NCBI RefSeq assembly: GCF_000160755.1
Contig: NZ_GG668576.1
Location: 48,939 to 112,938, forward strand
From: Proteus mirabilis ATCC 29906
Lineage (GTDB): Bacteria > Pseudomonadota > Gammaproteobacteria > Enterobacterales > Enterobacteriaceae
Direction of reading: 5' to 3'
Length of the DNA stretch: 64,000 bases
A model generated the notes under the pieces. That model saw only the letters and a list, made by a program, of their open reading frames with translations, had not been told where the DNA came from and ran no database searches. Made by a program: the position numbers and the translations under genes. Positions 1 to 7,208 of the stretch are shown here, piece after piece (the first letter of the stretch is position 1; every line of letters begins with the position of its first letter).

Positions 1-30
1 CTCGCCGAGGTGATTCAGACATCAGTCTGA
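1..30 (+). CDS. tnpB: 3' end of a TnpB-family gene (partial)
   Basis: Frame 1 is open from the window edge and reads LAEVIQTSV before a TGA at 28-30. This resembles the short C-terminal tail of TnpB proteins of IS200/IS605-family elements, and it lies directly before the hairpin typical of the element's right end. Only nine codons are visible, so the call rests on the tail plus the adjacent hairpin. TnpB is an RNA-guided nuclease; whether this copy is intact cannot be judged here. Confidence 0.6.
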   Translation, partial: LAEVIQTSV

Positions 31-73
31 ACGCAGTAGGGATCCACGTCCTTTAGGGCGTGGAGGATGTCAA
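1..73 (+). mobile_element. Right end of an IS200/IS605-family element
   Basis: After the tnpB stop, a 9-bp hairpin (43-51 pairing with 56-64, loop TTTA, one G.U pair in RNA) is followed by GGATGTCAA. This matches the right-end palindrome and terminal cleavage-site style of IS605-type elements as I remember them. The element probably ends near 73, about 60 bp before the ycdX start. In TnpB systems the same right end is the scaffold of the guide (omega) RNA, and flanking DNA after the end acts as guide; here that would begin near 74. The left part lies outside the window. Confidence 0.6.
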
Positions 74-133
74 CTTTAGAAAAAAAAGGCTATTGTGTCA
101 GTTGTTATAGTATGCCAGAAAAAGGGGAGCTTT

Positions 134-871
134 ATGTATCCAGTTGATTTACATGCACATACCATTGCGAGTACACATGCTTATAGTACGGTTAGCGAAT
201 ATTTTCAACAAGCTAAAAAGAAAGGGATTAAGCTATTTGCGATTACAGATCATGGTCCCGATATGGATGACGCTCCTCATGAATGGCATTTTTCAAATTT
301 GCCGGTGATCCCCAGAATGGTCGATGGTGTTGGTATTCTTTATGGCATCGAAGCAAATATCAAAAATATAAAAGGTGAAATCGACTGTACTGAGAAGATG
401 AGTAAAAAATTAGATATTGTACTCGCTGGTTTTCATGATCCTGTTATGGGATCACTAGGTATGGTTGATAATACTAAAGCGCTTATTGCAACAATAAGTA
501 GTGGTTTAGTACAGGTGATCACCCATCCGGGAAACCCTAAATATCCTATAGATATTAAGGAAGTCGCAAAGGTTGCTGCTGAGTTCAATGTTGCATTAGA
601 AATGAATAATTCTTCTTTTATACATTCTCGAGTAGGAAGTGAGAAAAACTGCATTGAAATAGCAAAAGCGGTGCTTGATGCCGGAGGTTTAATTGCGCTA
701 GGCTCCGATTCACATATTGCATCATCTTTGGGGAATTTTGAGCGAGTATTAGAAGTATTGGCGGAGATCCAATTTCCACAACAGAAGATATTGAATACAT
801 CACCAAGAAAGGTGCTTGATTTTTTACAAGCTCATGGCAAAAAAGAGATCACAGCGTTTCAACATTTTTGA
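134..871 (+). CDS. ycdX: PHP-domain phosphatase YcdX
   Basis: A 245-residue PHP-family phosphatase, the same length as E. coli YcdX, which binds three zinc ions and is linked to swarming. Metal-binding motifs are visible: DLHAH with His7 and His9, His15, DHG with His40, HPGNP, and GSDSH near the C-terminus. The reading frame is open further upstream, but the start at 134 is chosen because it has a GGGGAG ribosome site at 124-129 and matches the family N-terminus MYPVDLH. The gene lies just downstream of an IS right end, so its native promoter may have been displaced. A hairpin at 888-917 follows the stop. Confidence 0.9.
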   Translation: MYPVDLHAHTIASTHAYSTVSEYFQQAKKKGIKLFAITDHGPDMDDAPHEWHFSNLPVIPRMVDGVGILYGIEANIKNIKGEIDCTEKMSKKLDIVLAGFHDPVMGSLGMVDNTKALIATISSGLVQVITHPGNPKYPIDIKEVAKVAAEFNVALEMNNSSFIHSRVGSEKNCIEIAKAVLDAGGLIALGSDSHIASSLGNFERVLEVLAEIQFPQQKILNTSPRKVLDFLQAHGKKEITAFQHF

Positions 872-887
872 GATAGTGAAAAAGCTT

Positions 888-917
888 AAAAGCTAGCATT
901 ATTAAATGTTAGCTTTT
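888..917. terminator. Bidirectional terminator between ycdX and cyaB
   Basis: A 13-bp stem (888-900 with 905-917, one G.U pair) with a 4-nt loop. There are T residues on the plus side and A residues on the other, so it can stop both convergent genes. Confidence 0.8.
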
Positions 918-957
918 TTCAAGTATCTTATTTGCTCGAGATTGTGCATCGTGTTAG

Positions 958-1506
958 TTAAGCTAACTTGCTTAAAAGTATTGTTTTATAGTTATGATGC
1001 TCTTGCTCACTATCATTAAAGCCAAATTGATATGCTAAGTTATGTAACTGTTGTTTATAGTCAGCAAGTTTACTCTCATCATCAGTCATAATAGCAAATT
1101 CAGCAAAGTAACCAAGATTGTCTAATTTATCGATAGTGATATGAAATTGCTCTAGAAAGTAGATTTGACGGGATTTTGTATAGTTTAAAATACAGTGATA
1201 ACCTAATGTTTTAAACATCGAAACCGTTTTTTCTGCATCTTCTATTTTTACTGCTTCACATTGGGCTTGTTCTGGGCCTTTTACAATTAATAAATTGATA
1301 CCAGAGGGGACCATTTTTCTTACGCACAAACTTATAGAGGGAGCAGGGAAAGGTGTATTGGGATGTTCTAAATACCAATCTGTTTCATCATTTTTCGATA
1401 TAAATAAAGTTGCTCCAGCGAGTTGTAATGCATCAATAAAATCTTGAGGTCGTTTTAAGTGGTATTTCAATTCTGCTTCAAATTTACCTTGAAAGTGTTC
1501 AGACAT
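958..1506 (-). CDS. cyaB: CYTH-domain protein, class IV adenylate cyclase type
   Basis: A 182-residue single-domain CYTH protein. The signature ExExK is present as E10-x-E12-x-K14, and charged strands typical of the tunnel fold follow. Relatives include class IV adenylate cyclases (CyaB of Aeromonas, YpAC-IV of Yersinia) and thiamine- or tripolyphosphatases, all using metal-bound triphosphate substrates. Length and N-terminus fit the CyaB group, but adenylate cyclase activity cannot be inferred from motifs alone. It has a GGAAAAG ribosome site, stands alone, and converges with ycdX on a shared terminator. Confidence 0.75.
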   Translation of the reverse strand: MSEHFQGKFEAELKYHLKRPQDFIDALQLAGATLFISKNDETDWYLEHPNTPFPAPSISLCVRKMVPSGINLLIVKGPEQAQCEAVKIEDAEKTVSMFKTLGYHCILNYTKSRQIYFLEQFHITIDKLDNLGYFAEFAIMTDDESKLADYKQQLHNLAYQFGFNDSEQEHHNYKTILLSKLA

Positions 1507-1957
1507 CTCTTTTCCTTATCAATTGATTATTCAATATAGCATTATTTATTGTTTGTTGTTCATATTAAAGAATAACCCTAAGATTTAACTGGGTTATAAA
1601 TATTGTTATTAAATTTAAAATATAGCAAATGATAAATTGAATATTGTATAAATAGTGATAAGTGTTTTTTATGTGTTATTTTTTAGTGAAATTATTTATT
1701 TTATAAAAATAATTTATGTTTTTGATTTAGGGCCAAATCTTGTATTTTATTTAATATTAAAGTGAAATTCTTAACTAATTAAATGATCACAAATCGCTGG
1801 GTAAATTTTTCATATGTGAGAAGGGCGAGGGAAAAGGTGAAAAATGAGGATTAAGCCATAAAAAAAGGGCTACTGATGAGCCCTTTTAGGTAGCAAAAAA
1901 CACTGATTTTCTGCTAATTTGATTAATGTTAATTTAACTTAACTTATTGATCTATTT
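1507..1957. other. Intergenic region between cyaB and the DUF2628 gene
   Basis: AT-rich, with no credible gene on either strand. It contains the cyaB upstream region and a terminator at 1863-1887. Nothing else is recognised. Confidence 0.7.
1863..1887 (-). terminator. Terminator of the DUF2628 gene
   Basis: A 9-bp perfect stem (1863-1871 with 1879-1887) and 7-nt loop. The A run at 1861-1866 becomes a U tract on the minus-strand transcript, about 70 nt past the stop codon. Confidence 0.8.
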
Positions 1958-2353
1958 TCAGAATACACCGGTGAACGGGTTCCAACCTTGATCATTTTTC
2001 TTTTCTTTTAAGTAGTAAGCATAATTAGCTGTCGCCGCCCATAAGAAGTTGAGCACAATACTGACTACATTGAGAATTGAAGGGCTTAGGGAAAGTCCTT
2101 CCACGATAAAACTTACCACAATGATAATAGCAACATTAATCCCGAATAAAGTTAATGCTTTACGCCATAAACCAAGGATAAGAAAATAAATAAAGCCAAA
2201 GAAGAAAGCCCAGATATTCATCCCAATTAGAATACGCTTACCGAAAGTCAGTGCTTTATATGCAGCCTTGTATTCTGGAGATTTAGGAGAACCATATTTT
2301 TCGAAGAAATCAAAACGCTCTTCCCATTTGGCAGAATATTCTTTATTCATCAT
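1958..2353 (-). CDS. DUF2628 inner-membrane protein (YigF-like)
   Basis: A 131-residue protein with a charged N-terminal ~40 residues and about three hydrophobic segments between ~43 and ~115, ending in a short polar tail. Layout and length match DUF2628 proteins such as E. coli YigF, whose function is unknown. There are two consecutive ATG codons. AGGAA sits only 2 nt from the first and 5 nt from the second, so the second (2350) may be the real start. The gene is monocistronic, with a terminator at 1863-1887. Confidence 0.7.
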   Translation of the reverse strand: MMNKEYSAKWEERFDFFEKYGSPKSPEYKAAYKALTFGKRILIGMNIWAFFFGFIYFLILGLWRKALTLFGINVAIIIVVSFIVEGLSLSPSILNVVSIVLNFLWAATANYAYYLKEKKNDQGWNPFTGVF

Positions 2354-2663
2354 AATTCCTGTTAGAGGGTCATTTAATTGTAGTCATAAAAAAACGCATT
2401 TTTACATAAAGTAACTTTGCAAACAATATAAATTTATTAACATTTTATTAATATATTGTTTTGTATAATAAATATTATCTTACACGCGATATGAGTTTAT
2501 TTTCATAAAATTCTTATTGTTAAAATGTTTATTTCTTTTTTATAGGAAGAATAAGATTTTGAGACAATAAAATTTTATTCTAAAGAGATTATTTAGATAA
2601 AAAAATAAGAAATCAGGTTATTGGCGTAACCTGACTTCTGATAGGAAAAATCTTGGCGTTGAG
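2354..2663. other. Intergenic region with uspF terminator
   Basis: Very AT-rich spacer holding the upstream region of the DUF2628 gene and the uspF terminator at 2608-2639. No open frame of note. Confidence 0.7.
2608..2639 (-). terminator. Terminator of uspF
   Basis: A 13-bp stem (2608-2620 with 2627-2639, one G.U pair). An A-rich stretch at about 2599-2606 supplies the U tract on the minus-strand RNA. Confidence 0.8.
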
Positions 2664-3098
2664 TTATCGAACAACTAAAACAGAAGATTCTGCATAGCTA
2701 ACAACGGAAGAAGCTGTCGAGCCTAGTAAGTAGGTTTTCATTCCAGGGTTACGTGAGCCTATCACAATCAGATCAGCTTGGATTTTTTTTGCGGTCTCTA
2801 AAATACGGTCGCGTGGGTTACCTACGGAAATATAAGATTGAGATGTACTATTGGGAATTTCAATATGAGATAAACTATCATTTAACGTAGATAATGCAAT
2901 TTCAATACGCTGCTTATCATTGGCAAGACGGTCTTGGTTGCCAAAAGCAAATCCGACAAAGGACTCATAGCTAGGAATAACAGATAAAAAGTGGATATTT
3001 AGTTTATCGGCCATCGCTAATGCTTTGAGATGAGTGACAACTTTATCCAATAAACCAAGCTCAGTAAAATCGATGGGAACTAATACAGTTTTTGTCAT
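2664..3098 (-). CDS. uspF: Universal stress protein F
   Basis: A 144-residue single UspA-domain protein, the same length as E. coli UspF. It starts VLVPIDFTE, typical of the first beta strand. The ATP-binding loop is recognisable as GSRNPGMKTYLLGSTASSVV, and the protein ends SSVLVVR like UspF/UspG. UspF and UspG bind ATP and are linked to adhesion and stress survival in E. coli. A GGAG ribosome site precedes the ATG. The gene is divergent from ftnA across about 640 bp of AT-rich DNA. Confidence 0.85.
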   Translation of the reverse strand: MTKTVLVPIDFTELGLLDKVVTHLKALAMADKLNIHFLSVIPSYESFVGFAFGNQDRLANDKQRIEIALSTLNDSLSHIEIPNSTSQSYISVGNPRDRILETAKKIQADLIVIGSRNPGMKTYLLGSTASSVVSYAESSVLVVR

Positions 3099-3736
3099 AG
3101 TGGCTCCTCATTAACCTTTTATATGTTGGGGGCTTTAGCGGGTTGTTATTATATGCACCAAAAATCAGTCGCCTCTTAATATTATCAGTACAAATAGAAA
3201 ACGGTATAAAAAAATAGAAATATTTTCATTTTTGAGATATTCATATTTATTTTATGTAAAAAGGTTGATCTATCATAAGATTGCTATTGATGGTAGAAAA
3301 CGTAATAAAAAAGATAATAATAAAGGAAAATATCTTGATGTTTTTAGTAAATATCGATATTCCATATGACAAATTATATTTAATATAAATTAGAGTGTGC
3401 AGTTTTAGAGCGTTACTAAATTTAATAGAAGACTATAAAAAGTGAATTTATTTGTTTTTAATAAAATTTATTTTTGAAGAAATGAGTGTAACTAAAAATA
3501 TCCTTTACATACAATGGGTTGTGTGTAGTTAATATTTATTTTGGCCATAATGGTTAATGATAATCAATTCCATTAATTATTATTTGTTTTTAAGTCACCA
3601 TAAATGAGATTGGTTTTTATTTTTATTCTCTCTAAAAGTATAAAATATATAAAAAGTATATTTAAATTTACTATATTTTTATTTTTAGCTGTGCATAATA
3701 TTCATAATGTTAATTTTCATGGTTAGGAAGTAAAAT
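3099..3736. other. uspF-ftnA divergent intergenic region
   Basis: About 640 bp, strongly AT-rich, with no credible gene. It carries the divergent promoters and a Fur-like site at 3553-3571. The high A/T content with short T and A tracts would suit H-NS binding, which is an inference. Confidence 0.6.
3553..3571. promoter_or_regulatory. Fur-like site upstream of ftnA
   Basis: The stretch GTTAAT-GATAAT-C-AATTCC resembles the three-hexamer Fur consensus: the first hexamer matches 5 of 6, the second 6 of 6, the third is poor. It lies about 165 bp before ftnA. In E. coli, Fur with iron raises ftnA expression by displacing H-NS from an upstream site. Confidence 0.45.
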
Positions 3737-4240
3737 ATGTTACATCAAGATATGATCAATAAACTCAATGAACAGCTGAATCTTGAGTTTTATTCAGCTA
3801 ACCTTTACCTGCAGATGAGCGCTTGGTGCGATGATAAAGGATTTGATGGCGCTGCCAAATTTTTAAAAGCACATTCCCGTGAAGAAATGGAGCATATGCA
3901 ACGCTTATTTGATTATTTAAGTGATACAGGTGCTATGCCTTTGCTAGGGACTATTGAAGCACCACCCGCTGAATTTTTATCTTTATCTGATTTATTTACT
4001 AAAACTTATGAGCACGAGAAGTTTATTACAGCTGAAATTAATAAACTAGCTCACTTAGCAATGACAACACAAGATTACTCAACATTTAACTTCTTACAAT
4101 GGTATGTTGCTGAACAACATGAAGAAGAGAAGTTATTTAAATCTATTCTGGATAAACTTGCTATGGTCGGTGATGGTGGTAAGGCATTGTTCTTGTTAGA
4201 TAAAGACTTAAGTGCTCTTTCTACATCCGCACATATTTAA
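3737..4240 (+). CDS. ftnA: Non-haem ferritin
   Basis: A 167-residue bacterial ferritin. The four-helix ferroxidase layout is visible: E17 in the first helix ([13 protein letters not shown]), the [10 protein letters not shown] motif around residues 48-57, and EQHEEEKLF around 125-135. Length matches E. coli FtnA (about 165). FtnA oxidises Fe2+ and stores iron as a 24-mer in the cytoplasm. The ribosome site is a weak AGGAAG. Terminator at 4316-4345. The Fur-like site upstream suggests iron-dependent control. Confidence 0.92.
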   Translation: MLHQDMINKLNEQLNLEFYSANLYLQMSAWCDDKGFDGAAKFLKAHSREEMEHMQRLFDYLSDTGAMPLLGTIEAPPAEFLSLSDLFTKTYEHEKFITAEINKLAHLAMTTQDYSTFNFLQWYVAEQHEEEKLFKSILDKLAMVGDGGKALFLLDKDLSALSTSAHI

Positions 4241-4772
4241 ATAATAAGAATAACTATACTGCTGTTTTAACCTGGTTGGCTAAGTGCATATAAGCATTGC
4301 TCAGATTAACATAACAAGCTCTACTGTAATCGCACAGTAGAGCTTTTTTTATCGACCCAGTTAGTGCAATATTGCATATCCATATAACTATTTTATATAG
4401 ACGTAATCGATTTTTTATTTTTCTACTCCTTTAATTTAATCATTTCTTAAGCTTTGCTGATTATTATTTTGTCTATTTTCTGTTCTTTCTATTCTCTAGT
4501 TTGAGTCGTCGATTTATAGCCTATTTTAGTTTGGCTTTTAGATTATTTGGTTATGTATTGAACTGTGTAGTGTGTCAATTAAAGTATTATATTTTTGTTA
4601 AGTGTAAAAAGGGTGATATTTGAAACAAAAATGGCGCTAAATAAGTTATATTTTGAGTGCTAGTTCACAACCTTTTATTTCAACGATAAAGAAGCGCAGA
4701 TATTAAAGTCAATTTGCTATAAAATCTTCTTTATCATAAATAGAAAAATCACCTGTAATTTAAGAGGTTATT
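4241..4772. other. ftnA-copC intergenic region
   Basis: About 530 bp, AT-rich. It contains the ftnA terminator and the copC promoter region. I found no recognisable copper-regulator box and no gene. Confidence 0.6.
4316..4345 (+). terminator. Terminator of ftnA
   Basis: A 12-bp stem (4316-4327 with 4334-4345), 6-nt loop, followed by a run of T. Confidence 0.9.
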
Positions 4773-5165
4773 ATGTCATTAAACACACTTAAGACATCAT
4801 GGGGCAAATTATCCGCCATCGCTGTTTTATTTTTAGGCATGTCATGCCAACAAGCCTTAGCACACGCACATCTAAAATCACAATTACCTGCAGAGGGTGC
4901 GGCTATTGAACAAGCGCAAGCACCAAAAGTGATTACACTCGATTTCTCTGAAGGGATTGAGTTGGCCTTTAGTAAAGTAAAAGTCACTGATAAAGAGGGT
5001 AAAGAAATTACTGTCGGTAAATTAAGTCTTGATCCCGTTAACAATACAAAATTGTTATTGCCATTAGAAGGTGAATTAGCAGAAGGGAACTACTCTGTAG
5101 ATTGGAGTGTTGTTTCTGTCGATGGGCACAAAACAAAAGGTTCTTATCAATTTAGTGTAAAATAA
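4773..5165 (+). CDS. copC: Periplasmic copper-binding protein CopC/YobA
   Basis: A 130-residue exported CopC-family protein. A signal peptide of about 30 residues ends in QQALA, and the mature N-terminus begins HAHLK, where the first His is the usual Cu(II) ligand. A second copper motif, SVDGHKTKG, lies near the C-terminus. E. coli YobA is the counterpart. The stop codon overlaps the copD start by one base (TAATG), so the two are translationally coupled and likely bring copper to or across the inner membrane together. Confidence 0.9.
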   Translation: MSLNTLKTSWGKLSAIAVLFLGMSCQQALAHAHLKSQLPAEGAAIEQAQAPKVITLDFSEGIELAFSKVKVTDKEGKEITVGKLSLDPVNNTKLLLPLEGELAEGNYSVDWSVVSVDGHKTKGSYQFSVK

Positions 5166-6064
5166 TGACTCCTGAAGACGTTTATATTTTATGCCGAATT
5201 TTTCATTTTGTGGCAGTCATGTTCATGTTCGGACTGAGCTGTTCGGCTGCCATTCTCGCTAAAGAAAAGTTTGTTCCTCTTATTCAAGTACGCTTACGCC
5301 CAGCATTGGCGATTAGCACTATCACTGTATTTGTTTCCACTTATTTATGGATGATAGTGCAATCAGGCATTATGGGAGATGGCTGGCAAGATGCTTGGTC
5401 GCTAACGATATGGCAAGCTGTATTGGGAACCTCTTTTGGCCAAATTTGGCAATGGCAATTAGTTTTATCCTCTCTCGCATTAATCGCTCTCTTTATTCAT
5501 CAACGTAGTATTAGAAATATTAGTCTGTTACTTATCTCAACATTGATGCTTGTGCTGCATGCTTTTATTGGCCATAGTGCCATGTTTACAGGTAGTGAAG
5601 CCGTAATTTATAAACTAAATCAGAGTATCCATCTTATTAGTGGAGCGTATTGGTTTGGTGGTTTATGGCCTTTTGTTGTGTGCTTACAGTTTTTGCGTAA
5701 TAAAGATGAATTAGCTGATGGCATGATCAAGCCTATTATTGCCACCATGAAACGCTTTTCATTATTCGGTCACTTCGCTGTTTTATTGGTTATAGCTAGT
5801 GGGATTGTGAGTGCCATTATGTTACTCCCCGGTTGGCCTGCGACAACACAACTTTCCTCAGAGTACCAAAGTATGTTATGGCTAAAAATAGCCTTTGTTG
5901 CCTTGATGTTAGGATTGGCATTAGTGAATAGGTATGTATTAGTGCCTCATATCCGTAAGAAGAATAACTTTCAATGGTTGCTTATTAATAGTTGGTTTGA
6001 GTTATTACTTGGTACTATGGTTATTTTGACAGTGGCCATTTTTGCGATTAACTCACCTGTATAG
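5165..6064 (+). CDS. copD: Copper-resistance inner-membrane protein CopD/YebZ
   Basis: A 299-residue polytopic protein with about eight hydrophobic segments, matching CopD/YebZ. Conserved His residues sit in membrane segments (RIFHFVAVMFMFG near residue 13, LHAFIGHSAMF near 143, HLISGAYWFGGLWP near 164). CopD-type proteins work with periplasmic CopC in copper uptake or handling. The gene starts on the last base of copC and is followed 47 bp later by yebY, the same order as yobA-yebZ-yebY in E. coli. Confidence 0.88.
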   Translation: MTPEDVYILCRIFHFVAVMFMFGLSCSAAILAKEKFVPLIQVRLRPALAISTITVFVSTYLWMIVQSGIMGDGWQDAWSLTIWQAVLGTSFGQIWQWQLVLSSLALIALFIHQRSIRNISLLLISTLMLVLHAFIGHSAMFTGSEAVIYKLNQSIHLISGAYWFGGLWPFVVCLQFLRNKDELADGMIKPIIATMKRFSLFGHFAVLLVIASGIVSAIMLLPGWPATTQLSSEYQSMLWLKIAFVALMLGLALVNRYVLVPHIRKKNNFQWLLINSWFELLLGTMVILTVAIFAINSPV

Positions 6065-6111
6065 ATTGATATATACTTGTATTAATCTATTTTTTTAAGT
6101 GGAAGATAACC

Positions 6112-6453
6112 ATGAAACGTTTTTTATTTGCGGGCATATTGATGCTTTTTTCTTTTCAAACTTTCAGTGCACCAATATCAACAGTCAGTAAGCTTCAGTT
6201 TGGTGATGCTTGGCCATTCACCCGTGAAGAAGTCATGCTAAATTGTCGTGCAGATGGTGCTTGGTTTGTGATTAATCCCGCAACTTTAGCTCAATATCCA
6301 CTTAATAATATTGCCATGGAACAAATGAAAAGTGGCAAAGTTAATGCTCAACTGATTGATAGTATTCTACTTCCTGATCCCAATACACCTGATAAGAAAA
6401 AATCACTGGAAGCTATAGAAAGTGCATTTTTGTCTCTTTGTGAAAAAAACTAA
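6112..6453 (+). CDS. yebY: YebY family protein (DUF2511)
   Basis: A 113-residue protein with a cleavable signal peptide of about 19 residues (hydrophobic stretch ending FSAP). The two Cys residues in the mature part (MLNCRADG near 44 and SLCEKN at the end) could form a disulfide. It corresponds to E. coli YebY, encoded after yebZ and of unknown biochemical function. Position in the copper operon suggests a periplasmic accessory role. There is no terminator immediately behind it; the next one belongs to the SdsR homologue. Confidence 0.85.
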   Translation: MKRFLFAGILMLFSFQTFSAPISTVSKLQFGDAWPFTREEVMLNCRADGAWFVINPATLAQYPLNNIAMEQMKSGKVNAQLIDSILLPDPNTPDKKKSLEAIESAFLSLCEKN

Positions 6454-6623
6454 TCATTTGATTGAGTTGCAATAAAAAAAACACATTTGTTATTTGTTTG
6501 ATTTAAAAGATAAAAAATGAGTTATTTGATTTTTTATAAAGAATATGAAGTGTGGTAGGGGTGTTTACTGGATCTTTACATATTGTTAGCTATTATTTAA
6601 CAATAAGGTTGTGAAATAGATGT

Positions 6624-6734
6624 GGCATAAGCAGTTTTTTACACGCTATTTTCTCATTCAGTATCACTTTTTAGCGCACGGCTCGCAATGAGCCTTTTCC
6701 CTAAGCCAGGTAAATGATTTACCTGGCTTTTTTT
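6624..6734 (+). ncRNA. sdsR: Small RNA SdsR (RyeB) homologue
   Basis: The block at about 6668-6684 reads TTTTTAGCGCACGGCTC, nearly identical to the conserved core of E. coli SdsR as I remember it. A small hairpin (6680-6684 with 6690-6694), the CCTTTTCCC linker and a Rho-independent terminator follow (6703-6714 with 6718-6729, loop TGA, U tract). In E. coli SdsR is sigma-S dependent, Hfq-bound, about 104 nt long, and encoded beside yebY, the same location as here. The 5' end is estimated from length and is not certain. Confidence 0.75.
6703..6734 (+). terminator. Rho-independent terminator of the SdsR homologue
   Basis: A 12-bp perfect stem, TGA loop, then a run of T. It may also end any yebY read-through. 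Confidence 0.9.
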
Positions 6735-6753
6735 ACGATGCTTTAACATGCGA

Positions 6754-6996
6754 TTAGGCTACTTTTAAAATCCAATGGTGGTTTTCTTTGTCATAGGCAT
6801 GACGATAAAGCAGAATATTTTTATCTTTCAGTTGCGCAGGAATGCTGGTGTTTTCATCCCATCCATCTAATTGCATACAAAACTCTTTATCATAATCACA
6901 TGGAATATGAACATAAGTGAGTTGGTTATCGGAAGAGTGTTTCAAAGTAACATCTTCAATTTCATAACAAGCAATTTTTAAGGTTGTTTTATTCAT
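6754..6996 (-). CDS. yebV: YebV family protein (DUF1480)
   Basis: An 80-residue cytoplasmic protein close in length and pattern to E. coli YebV: NxTxLKIACYEIEDVTL at the start, a central CMQLDGWDENTSIPAQL, and the ending W-I-L-K-V-A. Function is unknown. A GGAG ribosome site precedes the ATG. In E. coli it follows letB and rsmF; here it follows letB directly on the same strand, separated by a terminator, and rsmF is absent. Confidence 0.85.
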   Translation of the reverse strand: MNKTTLKIACYEIEDVTLKHSSDNQLTYVHIPCDYDKEFCMQLDGWDENTSIPAQLKDKNILLYRHAYDKENHHWILKVA

Positions 6997-7142
6997 GCTA
7001 TAGCTCCAAGGTTATGCGATGTTGTATTGTGCTTTCATAGTTTAAGCTTAAAAGTGAACAGCATGGTGAGCACTTTTTAATCGGACAGTTTTAAGCATAG
7101 TATAAATGGAAGTCATTTCCAAAGTATTTTTTAGCAATAAAA

Positions 7143-7171
7143 AAAACGGATCAAATTTTGTGATCCGTTTT
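7143..7171 (-). terminator. Terminator of letA-letB
   Basis: An 11-bp perfect stem (7143-7153 with 7161-7171), 7-nt loop. A residues at 7139-7146 give the U tract on the minus strand, about 40 nt past the letB stop. Confidence 0.85.
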
Positions 7172-7208
7172 AAATAAATGTGTTAAATAAAGTTGATGAT
7201 ATTACCGT

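Larger units (their letters stand above)
6454..6753. other. yebY-yebV intergenic region holding an sRNA
   Basis: About 300 bp between convergent genes. The first ~170 bp is AT-rich and featureless, and the rest is the SdsR-like sRNA. Confidence 0.7.
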
